Assembly (NCBI GenBank): GCA_014650475.1
Contig: BMVA01000021.1
Location: 1 to 64,000, forward strand
Reading direction: 5' to 3'
Length of the DNA: 64,000 bases
DNA from: Streptomyces albogriseolus
GTDB lineage: Bacteria; Actinomycetota; Actinomycetes; Streptomycetales; Streptomycetaceae
A program made the translations under genes and the position numbers. The notes beneath the pieces are model-generated. The model saw only the letters and a list, made by a program, of their open reading frames with translations, was not told where the DNA came from and made no database searches. Position 1 is the stretch's first letter. The number at the start of each line of letters is the position of its first letter. Shown in pieces: positions 18,801-27,037 of the stretch.

Positions 18801-19487
18801 TCAGCGGTCTGCGTCCAGGGGTTCCAGGTCCTCGTCCGTGTCGGGGGCCAGGACCGTTTCCAGGTCGTCGTCGTCCTCTTCGTCGTCTCCGTCGTCGTCG
18901 AAGACGGCGCTGACGTCGAAGCGGCACACCACCGCCTCGGGGTCCACCTGCTCGAAGGGGGCCTCGAGCCACTCGCCGGGGTCCGGGATCTCGTCCGATG
19001 CCGTCACCCAGAGCGTGGAGTCGCCCTCCTCCAGGCCGAACTCCTTGTGCCGGGAGGCGATCTCGTCCGGTTCGTACTCCCCGAACAGCAGGCCCAGCGC
19101 GCCGTGGACGGTGCGGGAGGCCTCCGAACCCTCGTCGTCCGCCTCCTCGATCCGCTGGGCGTGCGCCAGCAGCCGCTGTGGCTCGGCGACGGCGTAGTCG
19201 CGGCGGATCAGCACGCTGAGGGCGTTCGGCTCCTCGGGGCCGGCGTACGGGGGCAGGGCCTCCTCGGTACCGGGGATCTCGAAGGGCGTGACCTCGTCGT
19301 AACGGTCGTAGAGCAGTTCGTCGTACGTCTCCGCGGCCGCGGCCAGCTGGTTGAAGGCCTCGTAGACGGCCGGGTCGTCGTCACCCGACCGGCTCTCGAC
19401 CGCGGCCAGGTGGCGGTCGAGCGCGGTCTTCACCGCCTCGGCGGCGGCACGTACCTCGGCAGCGGTGGGCTGCGCAGCATCAGACAT
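18801..19487 (-). CDS. Conserved acidic hypothetical protein
   Basis: A 228-residue soluble, strongly acidic protein with no recognised domain. Helical segments at the N-terminus (EVRAAAEAVKTALDRHL) are followed by an alternating hydrophobic/acidic core, and the last 35 residues are almost a run of Asp/Glu. ATG 19487 gives MSDAAQPTAAEV; a longer start adds 13 non-conserved residues. Divergent from the small gene at 19535. The place next to the RecD2-like gene looks conserved in Streptomyces by recollection, but no function is known. Confidence 0.8.
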   Translation of the reverse strand: MSDAAQPTAAEVRAAAEAVKTALDRHLAAVESRSGDDDPAVYEAFNQLAAAAETYDELLYDRYDEVTPFEIPGTEEALPPYAGPEEPNALSVLIRRDYAVAEPQRLLAHAQRIEEADDEGSEASRTVHGALGLLFGEYEPDEIASRHKEFGLEEGDSTLWVTASDEIPDPGEWLEAPFEQVDPEAVVCRFDVSAVFDDDGDDEEDDDDLETVLAPDTDEDLEPLDADR

Positions 19488-19534
19488 AGTGCAGACGCTA
19501 TCCGTACCGGGGCCCGGCCCGCACAATAGATGCG

Positions 19535-19723
19535 ATGCCGGAATACGAATTTGTCGACGTGTACGTGCCGCGCGGGGTCTCCCGCAAGGAGACGGCGCGT
19601 CTGCTGACGGACCATGCCGAGTACGGTCACTGGGAGTTGTACCGCCTGACGCTGATGCGTGACGGCAGCCGCAGGGTGCGGCTGCGGCGGCGGATCATCC
19701 GCCAGGTGCGCGCCACCTGGTGA
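19535..19723 (+). CDS. DUF5703-type small basic protein
   Basis: A 62-residue protein, [20 protein letters not shown] at the start and very basic at the end (eight Arg in the last 19 residues). It matches a short actinobacterial family of unknown function that I recall as DUF5703. Divergent from the acidic protein, followed by a strong terminator hairpin. Confidence 0.8.
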   Translation: MPEYEFVDVYVPRGVSRKETARLLTDHAEYGHWELYRLTLMRDGSRRVRLRRRIIRQVRATW

Positions 19724-19753
19724 GCTGCGCGCGCCCGACCGGAGTCAACAGGC

Positions 19754-19787
19754 GGAGCGGACCCCGCGTCCTCGCGGGGTCCGCTCC
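19754..19787. terminator. Terminator between DUF5703 gene and long chaplin gene
   Basis: A perfect 15-bp stem (19754-19768 with 19773-19787) with a 4-base loop sits between two convergent genes. Confidence 0.8.
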
Positions 19788-19799
19788 GTGTGTCCGAGA

Positions 19800-20594
19800 T
19801 CACGCCGCGGCGCGCGCCCTGCGGTACAGGATGCTGCCGGCGAGCAGCGCACCCGCGCCGGCCGGCAGCACGAGGCCGAGCGGCAGTCCGCTGCCGGTCT
19901 CGGCGAGCTGCGCGTCGCCCTGCGGGCCCGGCTGGTTGCCGGTGGAGGGGGTGTCCGGAGTGCTGGGCGTGCCAGGCGTACCGGGTTCACCCGGGTTCCC
20001 CGGCTCGCCGGGGTTGCCGGGCTCCTCCGGGTTACCGGGCTCTCCAGGGTTGCCGGGCTCCCCCGGGTTGCCGGGCTCTCCAGGGTTCCCCGGCTCACCG
20101 GGCTGACCGGGCTCCCCCGGGTTGCCCGGCTCACCCGGCTCACCGGGCTCGCCCGGGTGACCCCCGTCGTGCCCCGTGTTGGCGCAGTCGTTGCCGGCCG
20201 CACCGTTGCCCACGCCGATGACATCGACGCTGTTGCCGCAGACGTTCACCGGCACGTGCACCGGCGCCTGCACCACGTTGCCGGAGGCCACGCCGGGCGA
20301 GTCGCTCGCCGTGCCGTGGGCGTGCGCGCCGCCGAGGTGGCCGGAGCCGCCCTTGTTGGCGCAGGCGTTGCCGACCGCCGGGTTGAGGACCCCGACGACG
20401 TTGACCGTGTTGCCGCAGACGTTGACCGGCACATGCACCGGCGCCTGCACCACGTTGCCGGAGAGCACGCCCGGCGAGCCCTTGGCCCCGCCCGTCGCAC
20501 CGGAGTCGGCGTGGGCGGCGGCGCCGCCCGCGGCGGCGAGCACACCGGTGGCGGCGGCCATGGTCATCAAGCCCTTGCGGGTGACCTGTCGCAT
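19800..20594 (-). CDS. chpC: Long chaplin, sortase-anchored, with collagen-like stalk
   Basis: A 264-residue surface protein that helps aerial hyphae emerge by forming amyloid-like hydrophobic layers. Order: signal peptide (1-29), chaplin domain 1 (about 39-80, Cys60 and Cys78), chaplin domain 2 (about 99-140, Cys119 and Cys137), 21 Gly-x-Pro triplets (148-210), sortase signal LAETG (230-234), membrane helix (about 237-257) and a basic tail YRRARAAA. Two chaplin domains plus LAxTG define the long chaplins ChpA-C; position next to a short chaplin matches chpC-chpH (SCO1674-SCO1675). The collagen-like stalk is unusually long and regular. Confidence 0.92.
   Translation of the reverse strand: MRQVTRKGLMTMAAATGVLAAAGGAAAHADSGATGGAKGSPGVLSGNVVQAPVHVPVNVCGNTVNVVGVLNPAVGNACANKGGSGHLGGAHAHGTASDSPGVASGNVVQAPVHVPVNVCGNSVDVIGVGNGAAGNDCANTGHDGGHPGEPGEPGEPGNPGEPGQPGEPGNPGEPGNPGEPGNPGEPGNPEEPGNPGEPGNPGEPGTPGTPSTPDTPSTGNQPGPQGDAQLAETGSGLPLGLVLPAGAGALLAGSILYRRARAAA
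19965..20153 (-). repeat. Coding repeat for Gly-x-Pro triplets
   Basis: About 63 codons of near-tandem 9/18-bp units encode GEP/GNP/GQP/GTP triplets in the long chaplin, broken only by one EEP triplet. Such a tract is prone to slippage, so its length probably varies between strains. Confidence 0.85.
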
Positions 20595-20756
20595 TGCTGA
20601 ATTCCTGTCCTCGGACCTGCTGCCGGGAGACGGCGCCTGCCGCGTCCCGGATTCTCGACGAATGAGGAACCGGTCGGCCCCGGAGCACATGGCGCGCGCT
20701 CCGGGGCCGACGGCTCGAACCCTCAGCGGGCGTTGCCTAGAGGGCGAGACACGACA

Positions 20757-20990
20757 TCACGCGTTGACGCAGGTGTTGCCGAAGGCGGGGTTCAGCAGCC
20801 CGATCACGGAGATCGTGTTGCCGCAGACGTTCACGGGCACGTGAACCGGCACCTGCACGACGTTGCCGGACAGGACGCCCGGGGAGTGCACGGCGGCACC
20901 CTGGGCACCCGAGTCGGCAGCGGCCATGCCCGCGCCCGCGAGAACCAGACCACCGGTGGCGGCCGCGACAGCGACGACCTTCTTCAGCAT
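20757..20990 (-). CDS. chpH: Short chaplin
   Basis: A 77-residue secreted chaplin. Signal peptide about residues 1-26 (LKKVVAVAAATGGLVLAGAG, cleavage after AAA/AD), then one chaplin domain with the two conserved cysteines at 56 and 74 that form a disulfide in the family. ATG 20990 is preceded by AGGAGG. Its mature form is about 51 residues, and it assembles on the surface of aerial hyphae and spores. Same orientation as the long chaplin gene, with 162 bp between them; the upstream leader contains an inverted repeat. Confidence 0.94.
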   Translation of the reverse strand: MLKKVVAVAAATGGLVLAGAGMAAADSGAQGAAVHSPGVLSGNVVQVPVHVPVNVCGNTISVIGLLNPAFGNTCVNA

Positions 20991-21010
20991 GTATTCCTCC
21001 TAGTTGACAA

Positions 21011-21034
21011 TGTGATCCAAAGTCGCGGATCACA
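21011..21034 (-). promoter_or_regulatory. Inverted repeat in the chpH leader
   Basis: Eight-base arms (TGTGATCC and GGATCACA, 8-base spacer) lie 20 bases upstream of the chpH start and about 10 bases from its ribosome site. It could be an mRNA hairpin that affects translation or stability, or a protein operator. The sequence alone does not decide. Confidence 0.55.
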
Positions 21035-21151
21035 TCATGGGTAACGAGGAGGGAGTAATGAGGCTACGAGCTTATGGTCGCATTCACCCTTCTCGGTCAA
21101 CTCTGCACAACTGCCCGATTCTTGGGACCGCCAGGACTCCGGGAACAGACC

Positions 21152-22477
21152 TCAGGACGCGTCCAGGAACCGGTCGAGCACACGTACGCCGAACTTGAGG
21201 CCGTCCACCGGCACCCGCTCGTCCACGCCGTGGAACATGCCCGCGAAGTCCAGCTCCGGCGGCAGCTTCAGCGGCGCAAAGCCGAAGCAGCGGATGCCGA
21301 GGTCGTCGAAGGACTTGGCGTCGGTGCCGCCGGAGAGCATGTAGGGCACGGCGCGCGCGATCGGGTCCTCGGCGCTCAGCGCGGTCTGCATGGCGTCGAC
21401 GAGCCGGCCGTCGAAGTCGGTCTCCAGCGCCTTGTCGGAGTGCACGTCCTCGCGCCGCACGCGCGGGCCGAGGATGCGGTCGAGGTCGGCGAGGAACTCC
21501 TCCTCGTAGCCCGGCAGGAAGCGGCCGTCGACGTGCGCGGTGGCCTGGCCGGGGATGACGTTGACCTTGTAGCCGGCGCCGAGCTGGGTGGGCGCCGCCG
21601 AGTTGCGCAGGGTGGTGCCGATCATGCGGGCGATGCCGCCCAGCTTGGCGAGGGTCTCGTCCATGTTCTCCGGGTCGAGCTCGGTGCCGAGCGCGTCGGA
21701 CAGCTCGTCCAGGAAGGCGCGGACGGTCTTGGTGACCCTGACCGGCCACGTGTGGCGGCCGAGGCGGGCGACGGCCTCGCACAGCTCGGTGATGGCGTTG
21801 TCGTCGTTGGTCATCGAGCCGTGGCCGGCGGTGCCGTCGACGGTGAGCCGCATCCAGTGCATGCCCTTCTCGGCGGTCTCGACGAGGTAGAGGCGCAGCT
21901 TCTCGTTGACGGTGAAGGAGAAGCCGCCGACCTCGCCGATCGCCTCGGTGACGCCCTCGAACAGCTCGGGGTGCCGGTGCACCAGGTGCTTGGCGCCGTA
22001 CGTGCCGCCGGCCTCCTCGTCGGCGAGGAAGGCGAGGACGACGTCCCGCGGGGGCTTGCGGCCGCTGCGCATGCGGTCGCGGACGACCGCGAGGGTCATC
22101 GCGTCCATGTCCTTCATGTCGACGGCCCCGCGCCCCCACACGCACCCGTCGGCGATCTCGCCGGAGAACGGGTGGTGGGTCCAGTCGTCCGCGTTGGCGG
22201 GCACGACGTCGGTGTGGCCGTGGATGAGCAGGGCGGGCCGCGACGGGTCCTCGCCCTCGATCCGCGCGATGGTGGAGGCGCGTCCCGGGTGGGACTCGAA
22301 GATCCGCGGTTCCAGGCCGACTTCGGCGAGCTTCTCGGCGACGTACTCGCCCGCCTTGCGCTCACCGGGGCCGGAGTGGTCGCCGTAGTTGCTGGTGTCG
22401 ATCCGGATCAGCTCGCGGCAGAGGTCCACGACCTCGTCCTCACCGGTGACGCCCTTGGCCGGGTCCGTCTCGCTCAC
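21152..22477 (-). CDS. M20/M25/M40-family metallopeptidase
   Basis: A 441-residue zinc peptidase or amidohydrolase of the ArgE/DapE/CPG2 type, probably cytoplasmic (no signal peptide). Metal-site motifs: IHGHTDVVPA near residue 90, GRGAVDMKDMDA near 116 and LADEEAGGTYG near 151, whose Glu pair is catalytic and metal-binding. The dimerisation lid domain lies in the middle (about 195-310). GTG 22477 gives MSETDPAKGVTGEDEV. Substrate not predictable; annotated elsewhere simply as M20/M25/M40 hydrolase. Confidence 0.9.
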   Translation of the reverse strand: MSETDPAKGVTGEDEVVDLCRELIRIDTSNYGDHSGPGERKAGEYVAEKLAEVGLEPRIFESHPGRASTIARIEGEDPSRPALLIHGHTDVVPANADDWTHHPFSGEIADGCVWGRGAVDMKDMDAMTLAVVRDRMRSGRKPPRDVVLAFLADEEAGGTYGAKHLVHRHPELFEGVTEAIGEVGGFSFTVNEKLRLYLVETAEKGMHWMRLTVDGTAGHGSMTNDDNAITELCEAVARLGRHTWPVRVTKTVRAFLDELSDALGTELDPENMDETLAKLGGIARMIGTTLRNSAAPTQLGAGYKVNVIPGQATAHVDGRFLPGYEEEFLADLDRILGPRVRREDVHSDKALETDFDGRLVDAMQTALSAEDPIARAVPYMLSGGTDAKSFDDLGIRCFGFAPLKLPPELDFAGMFHGVDERVPVDGLKFGVRVLDRFLDAS

Positions 22478-22673
22478 GTGCTTCCTCCCGCTGCTGGTGT
22501 TCCCGCTGGTCGGTCCTCCTCCATCCTCCCCCTCCCGGCGGCCGGCCCCAAGACCCGCCCCGGCCCGTCACACGCCGTTCACGCGGCGGCGCGCCAGGGG
22601 TGATCGGCCACCCGGAACACCTGGTAATGTTTATGTCGTCGCCGCGGGGGGAAACCCGCGCGACAGACACCTT

Positions 22674-22758
22674 GTCCGGGTGGCGGAATGGCAGACGCGC
22701 TAGCTTGAGGTGCTAGTGCCCTTTATCGGGCGTGGGGGTTCAAGTCCCCCCTCGGACA
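22674..22758 (+). tRNA. tRNA-Leu (anticodon GAG)
   Basis: An 85-nt class II tRNA. The acceptor stem pairs GTCCGGG (22674-22680) with CTCGGAC (22751-22757), discriminator A at 22758. The anticodon stem CTAGC/GCTAG encloses the loop TTGAGGT, anticodon GAG at 22707-22709. A long variable arm (TGCCCTTTATCGGGCG) and a T-loop GTTCAAG are present. CCA is not encoded. It reads CUC/CUU leucine codons. Confidence 0.96.
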
Positions 22759-22767
22759 CTGGGAACT

Positions 22768-22797
22768 GAGGGCCGCGACCGCGAGGTCGCGGCCCTC
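22768..22797 (+). terminator. tRNA-Leu terminator
   Basis: A perfect 13-bp stem (22768-22780 with 22785-22797) with loop GCGA starts ten bases after the tRNA. Confidence 0.8.
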
Positions 22798-22820
22798 GGG
22801 CGTTGTACGGAAGGTGCCTC

Positions 22821-23198
22821 ATGACGTCTCGCACGCCCTGCCCCTGCGGCCTCCCCGATGCCTACGAGGAGTGCTGCGGCCGCTTCCACGGCGGCGCGGC
22901 CTCCGCACCGACGGCGGAGCGGCTGATGCGGTCGCGGTACGCGGCGTACGTCCGGCGGGACGGGGCGTACCTGCTGCGGACGTGGCATCCGCGGACCCGG
23001 CCGGCCCGGCTCGACCTCGACCCGGGGATGCGGTGGACGGGGCTGGAGATCCTGGCCACGGAGGACGGCTCCGCCTTCCACTCCACCGGCACGGTGACCT
23101 TCCGCGCCTCGTACCGGGGCGGCTCCCTCCACGAGCGCAGCCGCTTCGAGCGGGTCGACGGGGCCTGGGTGTACGTCGACGGGGACTTCCCCGGCTGA
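22821..23198 (+). CDS. YchJ-family protein (UPF0225)
   Basis: A 125-residue protein with an N-terminal SEC-C-like zinc motif (CPCG at residues 6-9, then CCGRFH near 20) followed by the NTF2-like YchJ middle domain (ERLMRSRYAAYVRRD and a C-terminal RSRFERVDGAWVYVDGD). ATG 22821 is chosen over an upstream in-frame ATG because it gives the family start before the Cys motif. Function unknown. Convergent with the RidA gene across a short hairpin (23201-23221). Confidence 0.87.
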   Translation: MTSRTPCPCGLPDAYEECCGRFHGGAASAPTAERLMRSRYAAYVRRDGAYLLRTWHPRTRPARLDLDPGMRWTGLEILATEDGSAFHSTGTVTFRASYRGGSLHERSRFERVDGAWVYVDGDFPG

Positions 23199-23219
23199 GG
23201 GACCCGGCGCAGGGCCGGG

Positions 23220-23621
23220 TCAGGCGGGCAGCCGGGTGTCGACGACGAAGGCGATCTCGACGAGCTGGCCGGGCAGGGTCAGTTCGGTGACGCCGAGGAC
23301 CGTGCTCGCCGGGCGGTGGCCGTCGAAGTAGGCCAGGTTGGCCTCGGCCGTGGCCGCGGCGTGGCGGCCGAGGTCCACCACGTAGAGGGTCTGCGAGACG
23401 ATCTGGCCGCGGGTGGCGCCGTAGTGGGCGAGGACCCGGTCCATGGCGGTGTGGGTGAGCCGCAGTTGGGCGTCGAAGTCGCCGGGGTGCGGGAAGCCGC
23501 CCGCCTCGTCGAAGGCGAGCTGTCCCGAGACGTGGATCAGGTCGCCGGAGCGGATCGCCTGCGCGTAGCCGAAGTCGCTCTCGGCAGGGATCCCGTAGGA
23601 GAAGACATCATTGGTGGCCAT
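23220..23621 (-). CDS. RidA-family protein
   Basis: A 133-residue member of the RidA/YjgF/UK114 family; canonical members hydrolyse reactive enamine/imine intermediates. Conserved features include the HVSGQLAFDEAGG segment near residue 30 and the C-terminal TLPGQLVEIAFVVDTRLP. The usual Arg in the active site (about residue 105 in RidA proper) is not obvious, so it may belong to a RidA subgroup without deaminase activity. Divergent from an HxlR regulator that probably controls it. Confidence 0.87.
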   Translation of the reverse strand: MATNDVFSYGIPAESDFGYAQAIRSGDLIHVSGQLAFDEAGGFPHPGDFDAQLRLTHTAMDRVLAHYGATRGQIVSQTLYVVDLGRHAAATAEANLAYFDGHRPASTVLGVTELTLPGQLVEIAFVVDTRLPA

Positions 23622-23726
23622 GGGTCGGTTCGTCCTTTTCCAGTCGGTCTCTTGTGGTTACCCGGGAACTGTAGGAGAGTGAGCGCCGACCTGGAAGAAC
23701 GCACTTTTCAGTGACTGGGGAACCTG

Positions 23727-24113
23727 ATGGTGACCAAGCGTGTACTGGCGGGACTGCCGGAGGACGCCGATCTCCGGCGCGCGGACTCCCTGGCGCGGGA
23801 GATCTTCTCGGACGTCGCCAACAAGTGGGCGCTGCTGATCATCGAGGCGCTCGGCGAGAGCACTCTGCGGTTCAGCGAGCTGCGGGACGAGGTCGAGGGC
23901 GTGAGCCACAAGATGCTCACGCAGAATCTGCGCATGCTGGAGCGCAACGGCCTGGTCGAGCGGACGGTGCACCCCACCGTGCCGCCGCGGGTCGAGTACA
24001 CCCTCACCGAGCCGGGCCGGGCGCTGCGCATCGCCGTGGACGCGATCTGCGGCTGGACGCACGAGCACCTGGGGCACATCGAGCGGGCGCGGGAGCGCTT
24101 CGGCGACCGGTGA
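23727..24113 (+). CDS. HxlR-family transcriptional regulator
   Basis: A 128-residue winged-helix regulator. The HxlR block is clear: NKWALLIIEALGESTLRFSEL near residue 31, then SHKMLTQNLRMLERNGLVER as the recognition region. It lacks the extra N-terminal cysteine of redox-sensing HypR types. It is divergent from the RidA-family gene with 105 bp between the starts. An imperfect palindrome (GTTACCCGGGAAC, 23657-23669) lies in that gap near the RidA start and may be the operator. The inducer is unknown. Confidence 0.9.
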   Translation: MVTKRVLAGLPEDADLRRADSLAREIFSDVANKWALLIIEALGESTLRFSELRDEVEGVSHKMLTQNLRMLERNGLVERTVHPTVPPRVEYTLTEPGRALRIAVDAICGWTHEHLGHIERARERFGDR

Positions 24114-24131
24114 CCGCGACCGGCCGGCGGG

Positions 24132-24833
24132 TCAGGGCGCCAGGATGTCGAGTTCCTGGAGGGCTCCCTCGGTGATCTCGCGGGTGAGCTTCTCCGCGCG
24201 GGCGGCGTCGCGGGCGCGGACGGCCTCGGCGAGCTGGACGTGGAGGGTGACGGCGGCCGGGTCGGGGTCCTCGAACATCACGTCATGGTGGGTGCGTCCG
24301 GCCAGCACCTCCGCGACCACGTCGCCGAGGCGGGCGAACATCTCGTTGCCGGAGGCGGTCAGGATGACGCGGTGGAACGCCACGTCGTGGAAGAGGTAGC
24401 CCTCCAGCTTGTGGCCGCGTGAGTGGGCGACCATCCCCAGGGCGCACTCGGTGAGTTCGGCGCACTGCTCGGCCGTGGCGTTGCGTGCGGCGAGGCCCGC
24501 CGCGACCGGTTCGATCGCGGAGCGCAGCACGGTCAGGGAGCGCAGCTGGCGGGGGCGGTCGGCGCCGGCCAGGCGCCAGCGGATGACCTGCGGGTCGTAG
24601 ACGTTCCACTCGCGGGACGGGAGGACCGTGACGCCGACGCGGCGGCGGGACTCGACCAGGTGCATGGACTCCAGGACGCGGACCACCTCGCGCATCACGG
24701 AGCGCGACACGTCGAAACGCTGGGCGAGCTCGTCGGTGCGCAGCACACTGCCGGGCGGATACTCGCCTGCGGTGATCTCGGGGCCGAGGGTGTCCAGTAC
24801 GCGGCCGTGCAGCCCCCGGCCCGTGGTGCTCAT
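24132..24833 (-). CDS. gntR: GntR/FadR-family regulator, probable gluconate repressor
   Basis: A 233-residue regulator: N-terminal winged helix (about 10-75, DELAQRFDVSRSVMREVVRVLE) and a C-terminal all-helical FCD effector domain (about 95-225) with metal-ligand His residues (LFHDVAFHRVIL). It is divergent from the gluconate kinase gene with 144 bp between. Two AT-rich inverted repeats in that gap are the probable operators. Matches S. coelicolor SCO1678 by position. The ligand is most likely gluconate or 6-phosphogluconate, by context. Confidence 0.9.
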   Translation of the reverse strand: MSTTGRGLHGRVLDTLGPEITAGEYPPGSVLRTDELAQRFDVSRSVMREVVRVLESMHLVESRRRVGVTVLPSREWNVYDPQVIRWRLAGADRPRQLRSLTVLRSAIEPVAAGLAARNATAEQCAELTECALGMVAHSRGHKLEGYLFHDVAFHRVILTASGNEMFARLGDVVAEVLAGRTHHDVMFEDPDPAAVTLHVQLAEAVRARDAARAEKLTREITEGALQELDILAP

Positions 24834-24867
24834 GCACTCAGAGTACGGGGCGGATCACTCCCCTAAA

Positions 24868-24916
24868 AAGTCAGACTTATTCATCACAGCCTCTTGAAGT
24901 TGTCGTACTTATAAGT
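24868..24916. promoter_or_regulatory. gntR-gntK regulatory region with two inverted repeats
   Basis: This stretch of the divergent gap is unusually AT-rich for this genome. It carries AAGT-CAG-ACTT (24868-24878) and the perfect palindrome ACTTATAAGT (24907-24916), centres 39 bp apart. Both share the ACTTAT core, so they are probably two sites for the GntR-type regulator, covering promoters on both strands. Confidence 0.6.
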
Positions 24917-24977
24917 TTCAGTTGCCGTCGGCGTCATCGGCAAGGTGTCGACGAGGACAGCAGACAGTGAGGCAGCG

Positions 24978-25496
24978 ATGAACACCCCCCAGGTCGTCGT
25001 GGTCATGGGCGTCGCCGGAACGGGCAAGACCACCATCGGTCCCCTGCTCGCGGCCCGCCTCGGCGTTCCGTACGCCGAGGGCGACGACTTCCACCCGCAG
25101 AGCAACATCGCCAAGATGTCGGCGGGCACCCCGCTCACCGACGACGACCGGTGGCCCTGGCTGGACGCCATCGGCGACTGGGCACAGGGGCGCGCGGGTC
25201 TGGGCGGCGTGGTCAGCTGCTCGGCGCTGAAGCGGTCGTACCGCGACCGGCTGAGGGCCGCCGCGCCCGGCGTGGTCTTCGTGCACCTCACCGGCGACCG
25301 CGCCCTCATCGAGGACCGGATGTCGCACCGGCAGGGGCACTTCATGCCCACGGCACTGCTCGACTCCCAGTTCGCCACGCTCCAGCCGCTGGAGCCGGAC
25401 GAGGCCGGGATCGCCGTGAACGTGACGGGCCGCCCCGAGGAGATCACCGAACGGGCGGCCGCCGCCCTGACGTCGCTCTCCGAGCCCACCCCGTAG
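24978..25496 (+). CDS. gntK: Gluconokinase
   Basis: A 172-residue kinase that phosphorylates gluconate to 6-phosphogluconate for the pentose phosphate pathway. The P-loop GVAGTGKTT is at residues 11-19, EGDDFHP near 37, and the family block SCSALKRSYRDRLR near 86. ATG 24978 is preferred (TGAGG six bases before); an in-frame GTG at 24945 adds 11 residues without a ribosome site. The permease gene follows in the same orientation. Confidence 0.93.
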   Translation: MNTPQVVVVMGVAGTGKTTIGPLLAARLGVPYAEGDDFHPQSNIAKMSAGTPLTDDDRWPWLDAIGDWAQGRAGLGGVVSCSALKRSYRDRLRAAAPGVVFVHLTGDRALIEDRMSHRQGHFMPTALLDSQFATLQPLEPDEAGIAVNVTGRPEEITERAAAALTSLSEPTP

Positions 25497-25570
25497 GACC
25501 CACCCCCCACCGGCCCCCTCTCCCCCGGGGCCGCACTCTCCCCCGACCCCGTACACCCTAGGGATCCACC

Positions 25571-26968
25571 GTGACCAGACTCAGCGTCGAGATGCTGGCA
25601 GCGGACGTACCCGAGCCGATCACCTCGGCCGGCCACGCTCAGCTGGGCATCGCCGTCCTGGCGGGCATAGCCGTCATCGTCCTGCTCATCACCAAGTTCA
25701 AACTGCACGCCTTTCTGTCGCTGACCATCGGGTCACTGGCGCTCGGCGCCTTCGCCGGCGCGCCGCTGGACAAGGTCATCACCAGCTTCAGCACCGGGCT
25801 CGGCTCCACCGTCGCCGGCGTGGGCGTGCTGATCGCCCTCGGCGCGATCCTCGGCAAGATGCTCGCCGACTCCGGCGGCGCCGACCAGATCGTCGACACC
25901 ATCCTCGCGAAGGCCGGCGGCCGCTCCATGCCGTGGGCCATGGTGCTGATCGCCTCGGTCATCGGTCTGCCGCTGTTCTTCGAGGTCGGCGTGGTGCTGC
26001 TGATCCCGGTGGTGCTGATGGTCGCCAAGCGCGGCAACTACTCGCTCATGCGCATCGGCATCCCGGCCCTCGCCGGTCTGTCCGTGATGCACGGCCTGGT
26101 CCCGCCGCACCCCGGCCCGCTGGTCGCCATCGACGCGGTCGGCGCCAACCTCGGCGTGACGCTGGCGCTCGGCGTGCTCGTCGCCATCCCCACCGTGGTC
26201 ATCGCCGGTCCGCTGTTCTCCAAGTACGCCGCCCGCTGGGTGGACGTCCCGGCGCCGGAGCGGATGATCCCGCAGCGTCCCTCCGAGGACCTGGAGCGGC
26301 GCCCCGGCTTCGGCGCGACGCTGGCCACGATCCTGCTGCCGGTCGTGCTGATGCTCGCCAAGGCGCTGGTCGACATCGTGATCGACGACCCCGAGCACGA
26401 CGTGCAGCGCGTCTTCGACGTGATCGGCTCCCCGCTGATCGCGCTGCTCGCCGCGGTGCTGGTCGGCATCTTCACCCTCGGCATGCCCGCCGGCTTCAGC
26501 CGGGAGCGGATCTCCTCCCTGGTGGAGAAGAGCCTGGCGCCGATCGCGGGCATCCTGCTGATCGTCGGCGCGGGCGGCGGCTTCAAGCAGACGCTGATCG
26601 ACACCGGCGTGGGCCGGATGATCCTGGACATCTCCGAGGACTGGTCGATCCCGGCGCTGCTGCTGGCCTGGCTGATCGCGGTGGCGATCCGGCTGGCGAC
26701 GGGCTCGGCGACCGTGGCGACCGTCTCGGCGGCCGGTCTGGTCGCGCCGCTCGCGGCCGACATGTCGACCACGCACGCCGCGCTGCTGGTGCTGGCCATC
26801 GGCGCCGGTTCGCTGTTCTTCAGCCATGTCAACGACGCCGGCTTCTGGCTGGTGAAGGAGTACTTCGGCCTGAACGTCGGCCAGACGATCAAGACCTGGT
26901 CGATCATGGAGACGATCATCTCGGTGGTCGCGGGGGCGCTGGTGCTCCTGCTGTCCCTGATCATCTAG
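25571..26968 (+). CDS. gntP: GntP-family gluconate permease
   Basis: A 465-residue gluconate:H+ symporter of the GntP family with about 12 to 14 membrane helices. Family blocks seen: FFEVGVVLLIPVV near residue 137 and the MHGLVPPHPGPL signature near 174, plus the C-terminal HVNDAGFWLVKEYFG. GTG 25571 is the start of the full-length form. It lies 74 bp after gntK; a short hairpin (25511-25533) lies between, which may lower expression of the permease relative to the kinase. Confidence 0.94.
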   Translation: MTRLSVEMLAADVPEPITSAGHAQLGIAVLAGIAVIVLLITKFKLHAFLSLTIGSLALGAFAGAPLDKVITSFSTGLGSTVAGVGVLIALGAILGKMLADSGGADQIVDTILAKAGGRSMPWAMVLIASVIGLPLFFEVGVVLLIPVVLMVAKRGNYSLMRIGIPALAGLSVMHGLVPPHPGPLVAIDAVGANLGVTLALGVLVAIPTVVIAGPLFSKYAARWVDVPAPERMIPQRPSEDLERRPGFGATLATILLPVVLMLAKALVDIVIDDPEHDVQRVFDVIGSPLIALLAAVLVGIFTLGMPAGFSRERISSLVEKSLAPIAGILLIVGAGGGFKQTLIDTGVGRMILDISEDWSIPALLLAWLIAVAIRLATGSATVATVSAAGLVAPLAADMSTTHAALLVLAIGAGSLFFSHVNDAGFWLVKEYFGLNVGQTIKTWSIMETIISVVAGALVLLLSLII

Positions 26969-26986
26969 CCGGGTCCGGCTCGGCTC

Positions 26987-27032
26987 ACGGCGGCCCGTGC
27001 GCACCTCAGGGGAGGGGCGCACGGGCCGCCGT
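26987..27032. terminator. Terminator after gntP
   Basis: A perfect 16-bp stem (26987-27002 with 27017-27032) with a 14-base loop lies between gntP and the convergent cytochrome gene. Confidence 0.75.
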
Positions 27033-27037
27033 CGTGT

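Noticed and set aside
19965-20153. CRISPR-like tandem repeats
   Set aside because: The repeats are in phase with the chaplin reading frame, have no unique spacers, and encode Gly-x-Pro triplets.
22674-22758. Integration site in tRNA-Leu
   Set aside because: No integrase gene or duplicated 3' tRNA end was seen nearby, so there is no evidence of an integrated element.
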